From positions 4,092,001 through 4,156,000 of the forward strand of contig NZ_JAOYOD010000001.1 of the NCBI RefSeq assembly GCF_025833875.1: DNA of 64,000 bases, written 5' to 3'. The notes beneath the pieces were generated by a model. That model was not told where the DNA came from. It saw nothing but the letters and a program-made list of their open reading frames with translations, and made no database searches. The DNA comes from Reichenbachiella ulvae. Its GTDB lineage: Bacteria > Bacteroidota > Bacteroidia > Cytophagales > Cyclobacteriaceae. A program made the position numbers and the translations under genes. Of the stretch, positions 1 through 8,985 are shown piece by piece; position 1 is the first letter of the stretch, and every line of letters begins with the position of its first letter.

Positions 1-1410
1 TGGAAAAATGACTTTGAAAAATCTCTTTCGTTGATCCAAAAAGCCATCAAGGCAATAGGTGCTGATCGAGTTTGGGTGGCTTCTTCCTGTTCATTGCTGC
101 ATAGTCCCTGTGATCTGAATCTAGAAACGGATTTGTCCAAGGAATTGAAGAGCTGGCTGGCATTTGCCAAACAAAAACTGGAAGAGATCGTCACCTTAAA
201 AGCCCTGGCCGAAAATGTGAAAGCCCAAGATATCCTCTCCAAACTTGTGGATAACAAAAAGGCTAATGCTTCACGTCGTACATCTGGTTTGATTCACAAC
301 CCGTTGGTTCAAAGAAGAGTGAAAGCACTAAGTGCCGATGATTCTCAGAGACTCGCTTCATTTACTGAAAGACAAAAACAACAAAGGGAGGTGCTAAACC
401 TGCCACTATTCCCTACCACTACAATTGGATCCTTTCCTCAGACCAAAGAAGTCCGCAGCTGGAGAGCCCAATTCAAAAAAGGCGACCTGGATCAGGATAG
501 CTATGACCGACTACTGGCCAAAGAAACAGAAAGCTCGATTAGATTTCAGGAAGAAGCTGGTTTGGATGTTTTGGTTCATGGCGAATTCGAAAGAAATGAC
601 ATGGTCGAATATTTTGGCGAACAGCTAGAAGGATTTGCTTTCACTCGATATGGTTGGGTACAAAGCTACGGTAGCCGATGTGTCAAGCCTCCTATCATAT
701 ATGGTGATGTCTCTCGACCAGAAGCCATGACTGTAAAATGGTCCCAATTCGCCCAATCCTTAACTAACAAACCCGTGAAAGGAATGCTAACCGGGCCAGT
801 CACCATTTTGCAATGGTCCTTCGTCCGAAACGACCAACCTAGATCTGCAACCTGTCAGCAGATAGCACTTGCTATCAGAGACGAAGTGGTGGATCTAGAA
901 AAGGCAGGTCTTAAAGTCATTCAAATCGATGAACCTGCCATTCGTGAGGGGCTACCCTTAAAGCGAAACGAATGGAAAGCTTACCTTAATTGGGCCATAG
1001 AATCTTTTAGAATTTCAGCCAGCGGGGTAAGGAATGAAACGCAGATTCACACCCATATGTGCTACTCGGAGTTCAATGACATCATAGAAAGCATCGCCGA
1101 AATGGATGCAGACGTCATAACCATAGAGACTTCTCGATCAGAAATGGAACTACTGGATGCTTTTGTCCAGTTCAAGTACCCCAACGAGATTGGGCCAGGG
1201 GTATATGATATTCACTCCCCAAGGGTACCTTCTGTAGAGGAAATAGAAAAACTACTCGTTCGTGCCAGTGAACTTTTGCCAATTGAACACATCTGGGTTA
1301 ATCCAGACTGCGGTTTGAAAACAAGACAGTGGCCAGAAACAAAACAAGCCCTTATTCATCTGGTGGATGCTGCCAAACAAATGAGGGAAAGGATTAGCGT
1401 AGAAGTATAA
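1..1410 (+). CDS. metE: Cobalamin-independent methionine synthase, C-terminal part (5' end outside window)
   Basis: Transfers the methyl group of 5-methyltetrahydropteroyltri-glutamate to homocysteine, the last step of methionine synthesis, in the cytosol. The frame is open from base 1, so the gene starts upstream and only about 469 C-terminal residues are visible. They hold the end of the N-terminal barrel and the whole catalytic barrel, beginning near [10 protein letters not shown]. All expected zinc ligands are present: His and Cys in [10 protein letters not shown], Glu in ITIETSRS, and Cys in NPDCGLKTR. The IDEPAIREG segment is also a family signature. An intrinsic terminator follows 10 bases after the stop. 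There is no B12-binding domain, which separates it from MetH. Confidence 0.97.
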   Translation, partial: WKNDFEKSLSLIQKAIKAIGADRVWVASSCSLLHSPCDLNLETDLSKELKSWLAFAKQKLEEIVTLKALAENVKAQDILSKLVDNKKANASRRTSGLIHNPLVQRRVKALSADDSQRLASFTERQKQQREVLNLPLFPTTTIGSFPQTKEVRSWRAQFKKGDLDQDSYDRLLAKETESSIRFQEEAGLDVLVHGEFERNDMVEYFGEQLEGFAFTRYGWVQSYGSRCVKPPIIYGDVSRPEAMTVKWSQFAQSLTNKPVKGMLTGPVTILQWSFVRNDQPRSATCQQIALAIRDEVVDLEKAGLKVIQIDEPAIREGLPLKRNEWKAYLNWAIESFRISASGVRNETQIHTHMCYSEFNDIIESIAEMDADVITIETSRSEMELLDAFVQFKYPNEIGPGVYDIHSPRVPSVEEIEKLLVRASELLPIEHIWVNPDCGLKTRQWPETKQALIHLVDAAKQMRERISVEV

Positions 1411-1420
1411 GTTTTGATTA

Positions 1421-1454
1421 AGGTCGTTTGAGGTAAATTCAAACGGCCTTTTTT
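1421..1454. terminator. Bidirectional intrinsic terminator between metE and the hydrolase-OsmC gene
   Basis: The stem AGGTCGTTTGA pairs with TCAAACGGCCT (one G-T pair), with a short AT-rich loop and a run of T. It lies between two convergent genes and could serve both. Confidence 0.8.
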
Positions 1455-1480
1455 ACGCTGTTTTCAATTAATAAAAACAG

Positions 1481-2686
1481 CTAGATGCTCTCCGTGTACA
1501 CTTCCACAGGACTATGTAAGGTGCGATGTACTGGGCAGCGGTTGGCAATTTCTATCAGGCGCTTCTTTTGCTCTTCGCTAAGGTTTCCTTTCAATTCTAT
1601 CTTACGCGTGATTTGATCAATTCTGGATTTTTCATCACAGTTTTCACAATTCTTCGGATAGTCCTTTTCATGGTTCAGGTGGACTTTTACTTCTTCCAAC
1701 TCCCATTTTTTTCGGTCGGCATACATCCTGAGCGTCATCACCGTGCATGCACCCAAAGATGACAATAGCAGCTCATAGGGATCTGGACCGTAATCATTTC
1801 CTCCTACATCTTCAGGCTCATCCGCACGTAGGCGATGCTTGTCTGCCAGGATATCACAGGTATAGCCATCCGCACCTATTTGCACCACCACTCTTTCATT
1901 GGTTTTTAACTCACTTTGCTTCTTGGGTGGTAAGTATCGCTTGGCCCATGAGGCGATCAACTCACCTACATAGTCGGAATCTGCTTTATCGCTCAGCAAA
2001 TGATCCGCTCCATCCAGCGAAACAAAACTCTTCGGATGCATGGCAGACTCATACATTTTCTGGGCATTTTGGATATCTACAATCTGATCTTGAGGAGAGT
2101 GCATGATCAGCAAAGACTTCTTTAGCGACTTTAGATCATCTGACAGATCATGAGACGTCACATCCTGCAAAAACTGCTCTTTGATCACAAAAGGTCTTCC
2201 TCCAATATTGACCTGAGCACAACCTTTCTCTTTCACCTCCTCCTCTTTTTCCTCAAATAGATGAATGACATGATCTGGTGAAGCGGGTGCTGCCACAGTT
2301 GCTACCGCCAGAATGTCCTTCAAACGAGATGCGGCCATCACGACTGCAGCCCCACCCAGCGAATGACCAATCAACAGCTTGGGCGATTCATGGTTTTCTG
2401 CCAACCAATTGGCTGCAGATAGGATGTCCTCCACATTGCTGCTAAAATTGGAATCAGCAAAATCCCCTTCACTGCTCCCTAAGCCTGTAAAATCAAAACT
2501 GAGAATAGCAATCCCATTGTGACGCAGGGACTCGGCAATGTTGCGGACAGCATTCAGATTTTTGTTGCAGGTAAAACAATGGGCAAATATGCCGTAGGCG
2601 ATGGGTTTTTGATCAATGGGAAGCAAAAGCTCCGCCGCTAAATCAAAGCCTTTTTCGTTTTGAATGGTAATTCGTTTTTGCGTCAT
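1481..2686 (-). CDS. Bifunctional alpha/beta hydrolase / OsmC-family protein
   Basis: This is a two-domain fusion of about 401 residues. The N-terminal 250 residues form an alpha/beta hydrolase: an HCFTCNKN oxyanion region, the nucleophile elbow GHSLGG, and a late Asp and His (DQIVD, GADHLL). The C-terminal 120 residues are OsmC-like, with the two reactive cysteines in SSLGACTVMTL and NRCPVHRTL. OsmC proteins reduce organic hydroperoxides through this Cys pair; the hydrolase substrate cannot be told. I chose the ATG at 2686, since the frame extends 13 codons upstream without a better start. The fusion is widespread in bacteria. It could detoxify acyl or lipid peroxides, which is inference. 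Confidence 0.88.
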   Translation of the reverse strand: MTQKRITIQNEKGFDLAAELLLPIDQKPIAYGIFAHCFTCNKNLNAVRNIAESLRHNGIAILSFDFTGLGSSEGDFADSNFSSNVEDILSAANWLAENHESPKLLIGHSLGGAAVVMAASRLKDILAVATVAAPASPDHVIHLFEEKEEEVKEKGCAQVNIGGRPFVIKEQFLQDVTSHDLSDDLKSLKKSLLIMHSPQDQIVDIQNAQKMYESAMHPKSFVSLDGADHLLSDKADSDYVGELIASWAKRYLPPKKQSELKTNERVVVQIGADGYTCDILADKHRLRADEPEDVGGNDYGPDPYELLLSSLGACTVMTLRMYADRKKWELEEVKVHLNHEKDYPKNCENCDEKSRIDQITRKIELKGNLSEEQKKRLIEIANRCPVHRTLHSPVEVYTESI

Positions 2687-2741
2687 GGTTGTTTTCTTTC
2701 TTCCATTAACGAAAGAAAATTGCAATGCGTTCGGTTAAAGG

Positions 2742-3368
2742 CTATTGATCGATACAATAGACGATCTCCAAAAACAGCTTGTCAGCCACCTCTTTATCCT
2801 TGTCAGATTTTAACTCCTTTAGAATTCCTCCGCATTGGATCACCTTGTTGGGCAACTTACCCTTTCCTTTGGCGTGAGCCACGATGAAAGTTTGGTCTGA
2901 TTCCTCATCTCTCAATTCATAGACATCATAGTTGTCGATAATGGGAATCATCGTAAAAGTAGTCACCGACCCAGCCATAATCGGAATCATTATAAAGCCC
3001 ATAAAATCAGTTTTATTTAAGCTCCATTTAGGAATACCCGTGATTACTACACTTTGACCCGTATATCCATACTCCACAGCTTCGTGCACATTGTATCGAT
3101 CCAATGGTTGTTCAGCCATCTTCTTTTGCAATTTGGTAGGCATCATGTCATAGATTCTTTGCTTTTCTTGAGAAGAAAAATTGAGCATAGACATCTCAAG
3201 GAAAATCTTCATCTTTTGCTGATCTGAGAAAACTCCGGCAGCCTTGGCCAACTCTGCGGCAGTGATCTCTCCATCATTGGCATCCGTCATGAAATTATAA
3301 AAGCGACCCCCATTATCCAGGGTCTCAATGGCCGAATGAAAATCAGAAAAAGTTTGAATGAATTGCAT
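2742..3368 (-). CDS. Conserved hypothetical cytosolic protein with an EF-hand-like segment
   Basis: I do not recognise a named family for this 208-residue protein. It has no signal peptide or membrane segment. Residues around 28-40 read DANDGEITAAEL, resembling a calcium-binding EF-hand loop followed by a helix, but only one such loop is visible and it may be coincidence. The central part is rich in hydrophobic beta strands (GFIMIPIMAGSVTTFTMIPII) and is followed by a charged C-terminal half. It lies 55 bases upstream of the hydrolase-OsmC gene on the same strand, so co-transcription is possible. Confidence 0.6.
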   Translation of the reverse strand: MQFIQTFSDFHSAIETLDNGGRFYNFMTDANDGEITAAELAKAAGVFSDQQKMKIFLEMSMLNFSSQEKQRIYDMMPTKLQKKMAEQPLDRYNVHEAVEYGYTGQSVVITGIPKWSLNKTDFMGFIMIPIMAGSVTTFTMIPIIDNYDVYELRDEESDQTFIVAHAKGKGKLPNKVIQCGGILKELKSDKDKEVADKLFLEIVYCIDQ

Positions 3369-3487
3369 AGGAATATAGGTAGTAACTAATCTTTAGTTCT
3401 CAAAATATCGAAAAGCATCGATAATGTCCAGATAGAAGCCACCAAATCTGGCATCCCGTACCCAAACAGAATAATGCATTTGAACCA

Positions 3488-3904
3488 TCAAGCTTCTGCC
3501 AACTTTTTCAGGCTTTCGTTCATGGCCTTGAATCCATCTAGCGTTTCTCCTTCCAGCTTTTTCCTGAGCATACCCACCAGCAAACCACTAAAATATTCGC
3601 CATGAAACAACTCTACTCCACCGTCCCTTTCTTCGAGAATGAAGTAATGCTCTCCATCAAATAGACCTTTGAAAAGCAATTTGCCTTTCCATCGAAACTC
3701 ACTGTTCTCCTTTAAGGCAAGGACTTCTGGTTTAAAATTCATGCCCGGGAGTGACACGCTGATAGTATTTCCTACCTCCGGATTTCCCTTTATTTCTTTG
3801 ACCAGGGGGTTCCAATCGGGGTATTTTTCAAAATCCATCAAGATCGACCATACCTTCTCGGCAGGCGCATTAATCAGGATATCGGAGCTGATACTCAGTT
3901 TCAT
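3488..3904 (-). CDS. SRPBCC-fold (START-like) small-molecule-binding protein
   Basis: A 138-residue single-domain protein of the polyketide cyclase/Bet v 1 superfamily. It opens with the typical strand and helix SSDILINAPAEKVWSILMDFEKYPDWNPLV, found across 'SRPBCC domain-containing' proteins, followed by alternating strands (FKGLFDGEHYFIL) and a long C-terminal helix that closes the cavity. Such proteins bind hydrophobic ligands in the cytosol; the ligand cannot be predicted here. No signal peptide is seen. It is 119 bases upstream of the next minus-strand gene, so they may or may not share a transcript. Confidence 0.85.
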   Translation of the reverse strand: MKLSISSDILINAPAEKVWSILMDFEKYPDWNPLVKEIKGNPEVGNTISVSLPGMNFKPEVLALKENSEFRWKGKLLFKGLFDGEHYFILEERDGGVELFHGEYFSGLLVGMLRKKLEGETLDGFKAMNESLKKLAEA

Positions 3905-4082
3905 AGGTGAGATTAGTTTGATTCAAAAGACAAGAAAAATAAAATATTGACTAAAACATACAGCTAACGAGAATAATTGGCTTTTAGCATAAGTCACATC
4001 ATTACCTAAATATTAAGAATGATGAATGGCATGTTATCACTTCTCAGAATTGATTAATTTGAGCCAAACATATTTTACTACT

Positions 4083-5693
4083 ATGCCAATGAGCCGAACT
4101 GAAACCATCCATGCACTGGAAAACAATTATTTTGATTTGATCATCATCGGAGGGGGAATTACTGGAGCTGGTATCGCTCTGGACGCGGTGTTGAGAGGAT
4201 TGAAGGTTGGACTGGTGGAACAAAGCGATTTTGCTTCGGGCACAAGTAGCAAATCCACTAAGCTGATACACGGTGGACTCCGGTATCTCAAGCAGTTCGA
4301 ATTTGGGCTGGTTCGGGAGGTTGGAAAGGAAAGAGCCATTCTCCACAAATTGGCTACCCATCTCGTTCGCCCGGAAAAAATGCTGCTACCACTGACCAAG
4401 GATGGAAACTATGGAAAAATCATTGCCTCCGTAGGATTGATGGTCTACGATGTGCTGGCAGATGTAGAAAAAGCAGATCAGCGACGCATGCTGACTCCTG
4501 AAGAAACTTTGGATTTGGAGCCCTTGCTCACCGCGGACAAAATAGAGGGAGGCGGTATCTATTCCGAATATCAAACCGACGATTTTCGTCTGGTCATCGA
4601 ACTACTCAAGGCTGCCGAAAAAGAAGGCGCCACAATCCTGAACTATGCCAGCTGCACCGGCTTCCTGAAAAAAGGGGGTAAAATCGCCGGCCTTACGGTC
4701 ATGGATGAAATCGAATCGAAAGAATTTTCGATCTACTCAGACTATGTAATCAATGCAGCTGGGCCCTGGTCCGATCTGGTACGCAAATTTCAGGAAGAAG
4801 TATCTGGTAAAAAACTCCATCTGACGAAAGGGGTTCATTTGGTTGTCCCCTTTGAGAAGATGCCCATCAAACAATCTATCTACTTTGATGTGCCGGATGG
4901 TCGCATGATGTTTGCCATCCCTCGAAACAACGTGACCTATATCGGAACTACCGATACGACCTACAAGCAAAACCTGAAAGACATCAAAACCAACCTGGAC
5001 GATGTTCATTACCTGATAGATGCAGTCAATCATTATTTCCCAAACTTGACCTTGAAGCCTGAAGACGTGGTTTCCTCCTGGGTAGGTGTAAGACCCCTGA
5101 TCGAAGAGGAAGGAAAATCAGCATCGGAAATCTCTCGAAAGGATGAAATTTTCATCTCCGATCAAGGCTTGATCACCATCGCTGGAGGCAAACTGACTGG
5201 CTATCGCAAGATGGCCAAGCGAGCCATGGAAACCCTGCTCGAAATCCGAGCGGACAAAACAGGAAAGAGCATTCCCAAGTGCAAAACCAAAAAATACAAA
5301 CTACCTGGCAACAGTTTCAAATCACAAAAGGAAGTAGAAACTTACAAAGAAGAGCTAAGCCAAAAATATCCTGATATCGCTGTGCGGGAAATTGCCTACA
5401 TGGTAGATCTCTATGGCAATCAAAGCGAAGAAATTCTAAAGGCCACTACCTCGGGCACTAGTCTGATGGAAAGCGAAATCAGCTTTTGCATCGAAAAGGA
5501 ATGGGTGCAGCATCTTTCCGATTTTTACATTCAACGAAACGGGCGATTGTTCTTTGATATCGAAGGGGTTCGCAGCAGTCTGGAAGCGGTCGCCTCCACC
5601 ATGCAACAAAAGCTGGGCTGGACCGATAGCCAAAGACAGCAGGAAGTTGTAGATTTGAATGAGAAAATAAAAGACGCGACTATATTTACTTGA
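4083..5693 (+). CDS. glpD: Aerobic glycerol-3-phosphate dehydrogenase (FAD-dependent)
   Basis: Oxidises sn-glycerol 3-phosphate to dihydroxyacetone phosphate at the inner membrane and passes electrons to quinone. The N-terminus has the FAD-binding motif DLIIIGGGITGAGIALDA, then the family signature SSKSTKLIHGGLRYL. The DAO_C helical domain occupies roughly the last 150 residues. The length (536 residues) is normal for GlpD. I start at the ATG at 4083; another lies six bases on, and the frame also reaches back to 4026 without adding homologous sequence. A TTG-N18-TATTTTAC pair at 4050-4078 resembles a promoter but would leave almost no leader. The next gene begins one base after the stop. Confidence 0.95.
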   Translation: MPMSRTETIHALENNYFDLIIIGGGITGAGIALDAVLRGLKVGLVEQSDFASGTSSKSTKLIHGGLRYLKQFEFGLVREVGKERAILHKLATHLVRPEKMLLPLTKDGNYGKIIASVGLMVYDVLADVEKADQRRMLTPEETLDLEPLLTADKIEGGGIYSEYQTDDFRLVIELLKAAEKEGATILNYASCTGFLKKGGKIAGLTVMDEIESKEFSIYSDYVINAAGPWSDLVRKFQEEVSGKKLHLTKGVHLVVPFEKMPIKQSIYFDVPDGRMMFAIPRNNVTYIGTTDTTYKQNLKDIKTNLDDVHYLIDAVNHYFPNLTLKPEDVVSSWVGVRPLIEEEGKSASEISRKDEIFISDQGLITIAGGKLTGYRKMAKRAMETLLEIRADKTGKSIPKCKTKKYKLPGNSFKSQKEVETYKEELSQKYPDIAVREIAYMVDLYGNQSEEILKATTSGTSLMESEISFCIEKEWVQHLSDFYIQRNGRLFFDIEGVRSSLEAVASTMQQKLGWTDSQRQQEVVDLNEKIKDATIFT

Positions 5694-5694
5694 C

Positions 5695-6585
5695 ATGATA
5701 CTTTGGGGGATAGACTTGGGCGGAACGAAAATTGAAGGGGTGATCTTAGCGTCTGATACCAAAGAAGTTTTGTTCCGAGAAAGAGTAGCCACCGAAGGCG
5801 ATCAGGGATATGACCATGTGCTGAATCAGGTCGCCAATCTGATCGAAATTCTAAAATCAAAATCAGGACTGATACCCGAAAAAATAGGCATGGGAACTCC
5901 CGGATCTACTGATCCAGAAACAGGCCTACTCAAAAACTGCAATGCCGTTCACCTCAATGGGAAGCCATTAAAAAAAGATCTCGAAGATCGTCTCCAAATT
6001 CCATTTACCCTGGCCAATGATGCCAACTGCTTTGCGCTGGCCGAAACCCATATGGGTATAGTCCAGGATCTGGCACCCGATGCGAAAGTGGTCTTCGGGG
6101 TAATCATGGGCTCTGGAGTCGGCGGTGGACTGGTGGTCAATGGACAGATCATCAACGGTGCCCATGGAATCGGCGGGGAATGGGGTCACAATTTCTTAGA
6201 TGAAAGTGGCGGCCCCTGCTACTGTGGCAAAACTGGCTGTACAGAAACAGTGATCGCTGGACCCCATCTGGAAAGATTCTATGACGAGCGGTCTGGTCAC
6301 AAAAAAGGCCTGAGGCAAATCATGGCAGACAGAGCAACCGACCCCATAGCCCAAGCCACCTACGATCGATTGATACATTTTTATGGAAAGGGGATCTCGA
6401 CGATCATCAATATGATCGATCCTGACGTCATTGTAATCGGGGGCGGAGTGGGCAACATCGACGAACTCTATACCGAAGGGTTGGAGTCGGTGAAAAAACA
6501 TGTGTTTAATACCAGCTGCCAAACCAAAATTCTAAAACCTAAATTGGGCGACTCTGCGGGCGTATTTGGAGCCGCCTATTTATAA
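5695..6585 (+). CDS. ROK-family sugar kinase (glucokinase-like)
   Basis: A 296-residue cytosolic kinase of the ROK family. It has the phosphate-1 motif GIDLGGTKIEG at the N-terminus, the catalytic Asp in LANDANCFALAE, the conserved GHNFLDESGGPCYCGKTGCTE zinc-binding segment with its Cys ligands and preceding His, and the adenosine motif VIVIGGGVGN near the end. All residues needed for sugar phosphorylation are present. The likely substrate is glucose or an N-acetylhexosamine, which cannot be resolved from sequence. It begins one base after glpD and ends just before the SDR gene, so translation is probably coupled in one operon. There is no N-terminal helix-turn-helix, so it is not a NagC-type repressor. 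Confidence 0.9.
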   Translation: MILWGIDLGGTKIEGVILASDTKEVLFRERVATEGDQGYDHVLNQVANLIEILKSKSGLIPEKIGMGTPGSTDPETGLLKNCNAVHLNGKPLKKDLEDRLQIPFTLANDANCFALAETHMGIVQDLAPDAKVVFGVIMGSGVGGGLVVNGQIINGAHGIGGEWGHNFLDESGGPCYCGKTGCTETVIAGPHLERFYDERSGHKKGLRQIMADRATDPIAQATYDRLIHFYGKGISTIINMIDPDVIVIGGGVGNIDELYTEGLESVKKHVFNTSCQTKILKPKLGDSAGVFGAAYL

Positions 6586-6589
6586 TCCT

Positions 6590-7408
6590 ATGAACGAACA
6601 ACCTGTCCTTCTGATCACCGGTGCCTCCTCAGGCATTGGCAAAGCTTGTTTCGACTATCTATTTTCTAAAGGCTACAAGGTCTATGGAACCAGCCGCAAA
6701 CCCGGGGACCAAAATCCCTATCTGCTAAAAATGGATGTGAACAACAAAAAGTCCATCGATGCGGCCATTCGGCACCTGATCAACAAAGAAGGACGAATCG
6801 ATGTGCTGATCAACAATGCCGGGATATCTGTAGTCGGTGCAGCAGAACTCACCAGCGAAGAAAATGCTCGCCTGCAGATGGAAACCAATTTTTGGGGAGC
6901 TGTGCAGGTGACCCATGCCGTATTGCCACATATGCGCAAAAAGCAAACTGGAAAAATCATCAATGTCAGTTCGCTCGCTGGTTTGTTCGCCATTCCTTTT
7001 CAAGGATTCTATACCGCCAGCAAACATGCCCTTGAAGGATACAGCGAGGCACTCCGTATGGAACTAAAAGCCATGAACATCCACGTCTCACTGATCGAGC
7101 CAGGGGATTTCAAAACAGAAATCTCGCAAAACAGGATTCTCTCGAATGAAAGAGAAGATAAGGATTACAAAAAAGGCTTGGCCGCTGCTATGGAAATCAT
7201 TGTCAAAGGGGAGCGAAAAGGAGACAAGGCCATCAAAGTCGCCAAGCTCTGTCAAAAAATCATCCAATCTAAACGACCCAAACTGCGCTACCGAATAGGC
7301 AAACCACTGGATCTATCTGCAGCAGTCCTAAAAAAAATTTTACCTCAACGACTTTTCGAATGGTTGATCATGGGTCATTATCAACTGAACAAAGCAAAAA
7401 AAATATAA
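6590..7408 (+). CDS. Short-chain dehydrogenase/reductase (classical SDR)
   Basis: A 272-residue NAD(P)-dependent oxidoreductase. It shows the cofactor motif TGASSGIGKA, the structural NNAG, the catalytic Ser in INVSSLAG and the YTASK Tyr-Lys pair, followed by IEPGDFKTEI, as expected of the 'classical' subfamily. The Arg in GTSRKPG soon after the second strand suggests NADP preference, which is inference. The ATG at 6590 lies four bases after the ROK kinase stop; the frame is open slightly upstream but only from a TTG. A positively charged C-terminal tail (KKILPQRLFEWLIMGHYQLNKAKKI region) may touch membrane. The substrate is unknown; lipid or retinol-like substrates are common in this branch. 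Confidence 0.9.
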   Translation: MNEQPVLLITGASSGIGKACFDYLFSKGYKVYGTSRKPGDQNPYLLKMDVNNKKSIDAAIRHLINKEGRIDVLINNAGISVVGAAELTSEENARLQMETNFWGAVQVTHAVLPHMRKKQTGKIINVSSLAGLFAIPFQGFYTASKHALEGYSEALRMELKAMNIHVSLIEPGDFKTEISQNRILSNEREDKDYKKGLAAAMEIIVKGERKGDKAIKVAKLCQKIIQSKRPKLRYRIGKPLDLSAAVLKKILPQRLFEWLIMGHYQLNKAKKI

Positions 7409-7457
7409 GCCAGTCGCAGAATGAGTATTGATATTTTGTGAATAAATTCGATTCAAC

Positions 7458-8699
7458 ATGACCGTAAAGGAAAGAATCGTCGCAGTATCCGATCTCTTGG
7501 ATGCCGCCACTGAGCACATCAACATCCTTAGAAATATCGCCTGGCCCAATCAGGTACAAGTAGCATTTTTCAAAAACAAAATGCAAAAGTTACCCGTGGT
7601 GGAATATTCTAAATATGACCCGACCCCTGTATTGGAACTGGTAGGTCAGGTACGAAAACGGCTAGGGATAGACCCTGTCCTCGACGAATGGGCAGGAAGA
7701 ATTGCTGATCGTCTGGAAAGCAGCGCCCGACTACTGCAGAGCCGAGGTACCCGCGAGTTTTTCGAACATTCTACAGCGATGTATGGCAGTCCCAAGGATA
7801 TTCTTCCAGATGGAGAAAGTACTGCACTGGATTTGGCTCATCATTTTGGCTCCCTGTTCGAAAACATCAAAAATTTCGATCTGGGTACGCCGGTCAAAGA
7901 AGTGGTTTCTCCACAGGAATTGGCCAAAAAAATGGAAAAGGCCATTGACAAAATGTTTGGGGATAAGGGACCTAAGGTCCAATTGGATGACACCATCTCC
8001 TCCAAAGCCATCGCAGGTCGACGCAGGGTAGCCATCAATCCCAATGCGGTATTTAGTGACAAGGACATCAAACAGCTGATCGAACATGAAATCCATATCC
8101 ATGTGGCTACCTCTATGAATGGACAGGCACAAGATCAACTCAAAATCCTCGGTGCAGGACACTCGGGAACTACCGAGACGCAGGAAGGATTGGCTGTATT
8201 TTCGGAGTTTATCATGGGCTGCATCGATCTGGAGCGCACCCGGAGATTGTCGGATCGCGTGATTGCCACGCAAATGGCCATCGATGGCGCGGATTTCATT
8301 GACGTCTACCAATACTTTTTGGAGAAAACCGACGACCTGAACAAGTCCTACGATGGGGCTAAAAGAGTTTTCAGAGGTGGTGATGTGAAGGGTCGAGCAC
8401 CCTTCACGAAGGATATCGTGTATCTAGAAGGGCTAGTCAGAGTACAGAGTTTTCTTTCGGTGGCCATCGCGACAGGCAAGTTCGAATACCTGAATCTCCT
8501 TTTCTGTGGCAAATTGGATCTGGCGGATATCCCAGCCCTAAAGCAACTCAACGAAATGGGACTAATCCGACCACCGAAATATCTGCCCCCCTGGATTCAG
8601 GACAAAAGGTATTTGCTGACTCATCTGACCTTTATTTCTTTCCTCAGTAGCAAAGAATCCACGGTACTTCATGAGCACTATAGGGAATTGTTGGTTTAG
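7458..8699 (+). CDS. QEGLA-motif (DUF1704) putative zinc metallopeptidase
   Basis: This 413-residue protein belongs to the DUF1704 family, often labelled 'flavohemoglobin expression-modulating QEGLA motif protein'. It carries HEIHIH at residues 210-215, which fits HExxxH, and QEGLA at 242-246, whose Glu243 is the expected third zinc ligand. From family knowledge, eukaryotic members (MATCAP, tubulin tyrosine carboxypeptidases) use this geometry; the bacterial substrate is unknown. There is no signal peptide, so a cytosolic role is likely. The gene follows the SDR gene by 49 bases. Residues around 316-324 (KRVFRGGDVKG) are another family-typical stretch. Confidence 0.85.
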   Translation: MTVKERIVAVSDLLDAATEHINILRNIAWPNQVQVAFFKNKMQKLPVVEYSKYDPTPVLELVGQVRKRLGIDPVLDEWAGRIADRLESSARLLQSRGTREFFEHSTAMYGSPKDILPDGESTALDLAHHFGSLFENIKNFDLGTPVKEVVSPQELAKKMEKAIDKMFGDKGPKVQLDDTISSKAIAGRRRVAINPNAVFSDKDIKQLIEHEIHIHVATSMNGQAQDQLKILGAGHSGTTETQEGLAVFSEFIMGCIDLERTRRLSDRVIATQMAIDGADFIDVYQYFLEKTDDLNKSYDGAKRVFRGGDVKGRAPFTKDIVYLEGLVRVQSFLSVAIATGKFEYLNLLFCGKLDLADIPALKQLNEMGLIRPPKYLPPWIQDKRYLLTHLTFISFLSSKESTVLHEHYRELLV

Positions 8700-8760
8700 G
8701 AAATGAATAGTTTGGAAAACCTGCGAGAGGGAACCGTCAAGGGTCAATAAAGTAGAAAAA

Positions 8761-8966
8761 TGCATTTTTCTCGCTTCCGCAGACTGGAGAATGAAGAAAA
8801 ATCAATTTTTGGGCCTTCCGCGAAGTTGCAGAATGAAGAAAAACGCATTTTTGGGGCTTCCGCACTTTTGGGGAATGGAGAAAAACCAATTTTTGGACCT
8901 TCTCCAAGTTGGGGAAGGCTGCCGAACGCATTTTTCTGCTTTCCACAAACTGGGGATTGCCGCCGC
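8761..8966. repeat. Five degenerate tandem repeats of about 42 bp with alternating unit types
   Basis: Units start at 8761, 8802, 8844, 8886 and 8937 (spacings 41, 42, 42, 51). Each starts with a GCATTTTT or CAATTTTT core, goes on with a TTCCGC-like block, and ends GGAGAATGAAGAAAAA or similar. Cores alternate strictly: tGCA, tCAA, cGCA, cCAA, cGCA, suggesting an underlying double unit of about 83 bp. Because 42 is a multiple of three, the array is open on both strands and would encode 14-residue repeats, but neither frame looks like a real protein. No gene is needed to explain it. Confidence 0.7.
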
Positions 8967-8985
8967 ATGGATGTTTGGGGTTTAA

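Noticed and set aside
4026..4082. Upstream start for glpD
   Set aside because: The added 19 residues have no similarity to GlpD, and the possible promoter boxes lie inside.
8761..8966. CRISPR array
   Set aside because: The units are contiguous and degenerate with no distinct spacers or cas genes.
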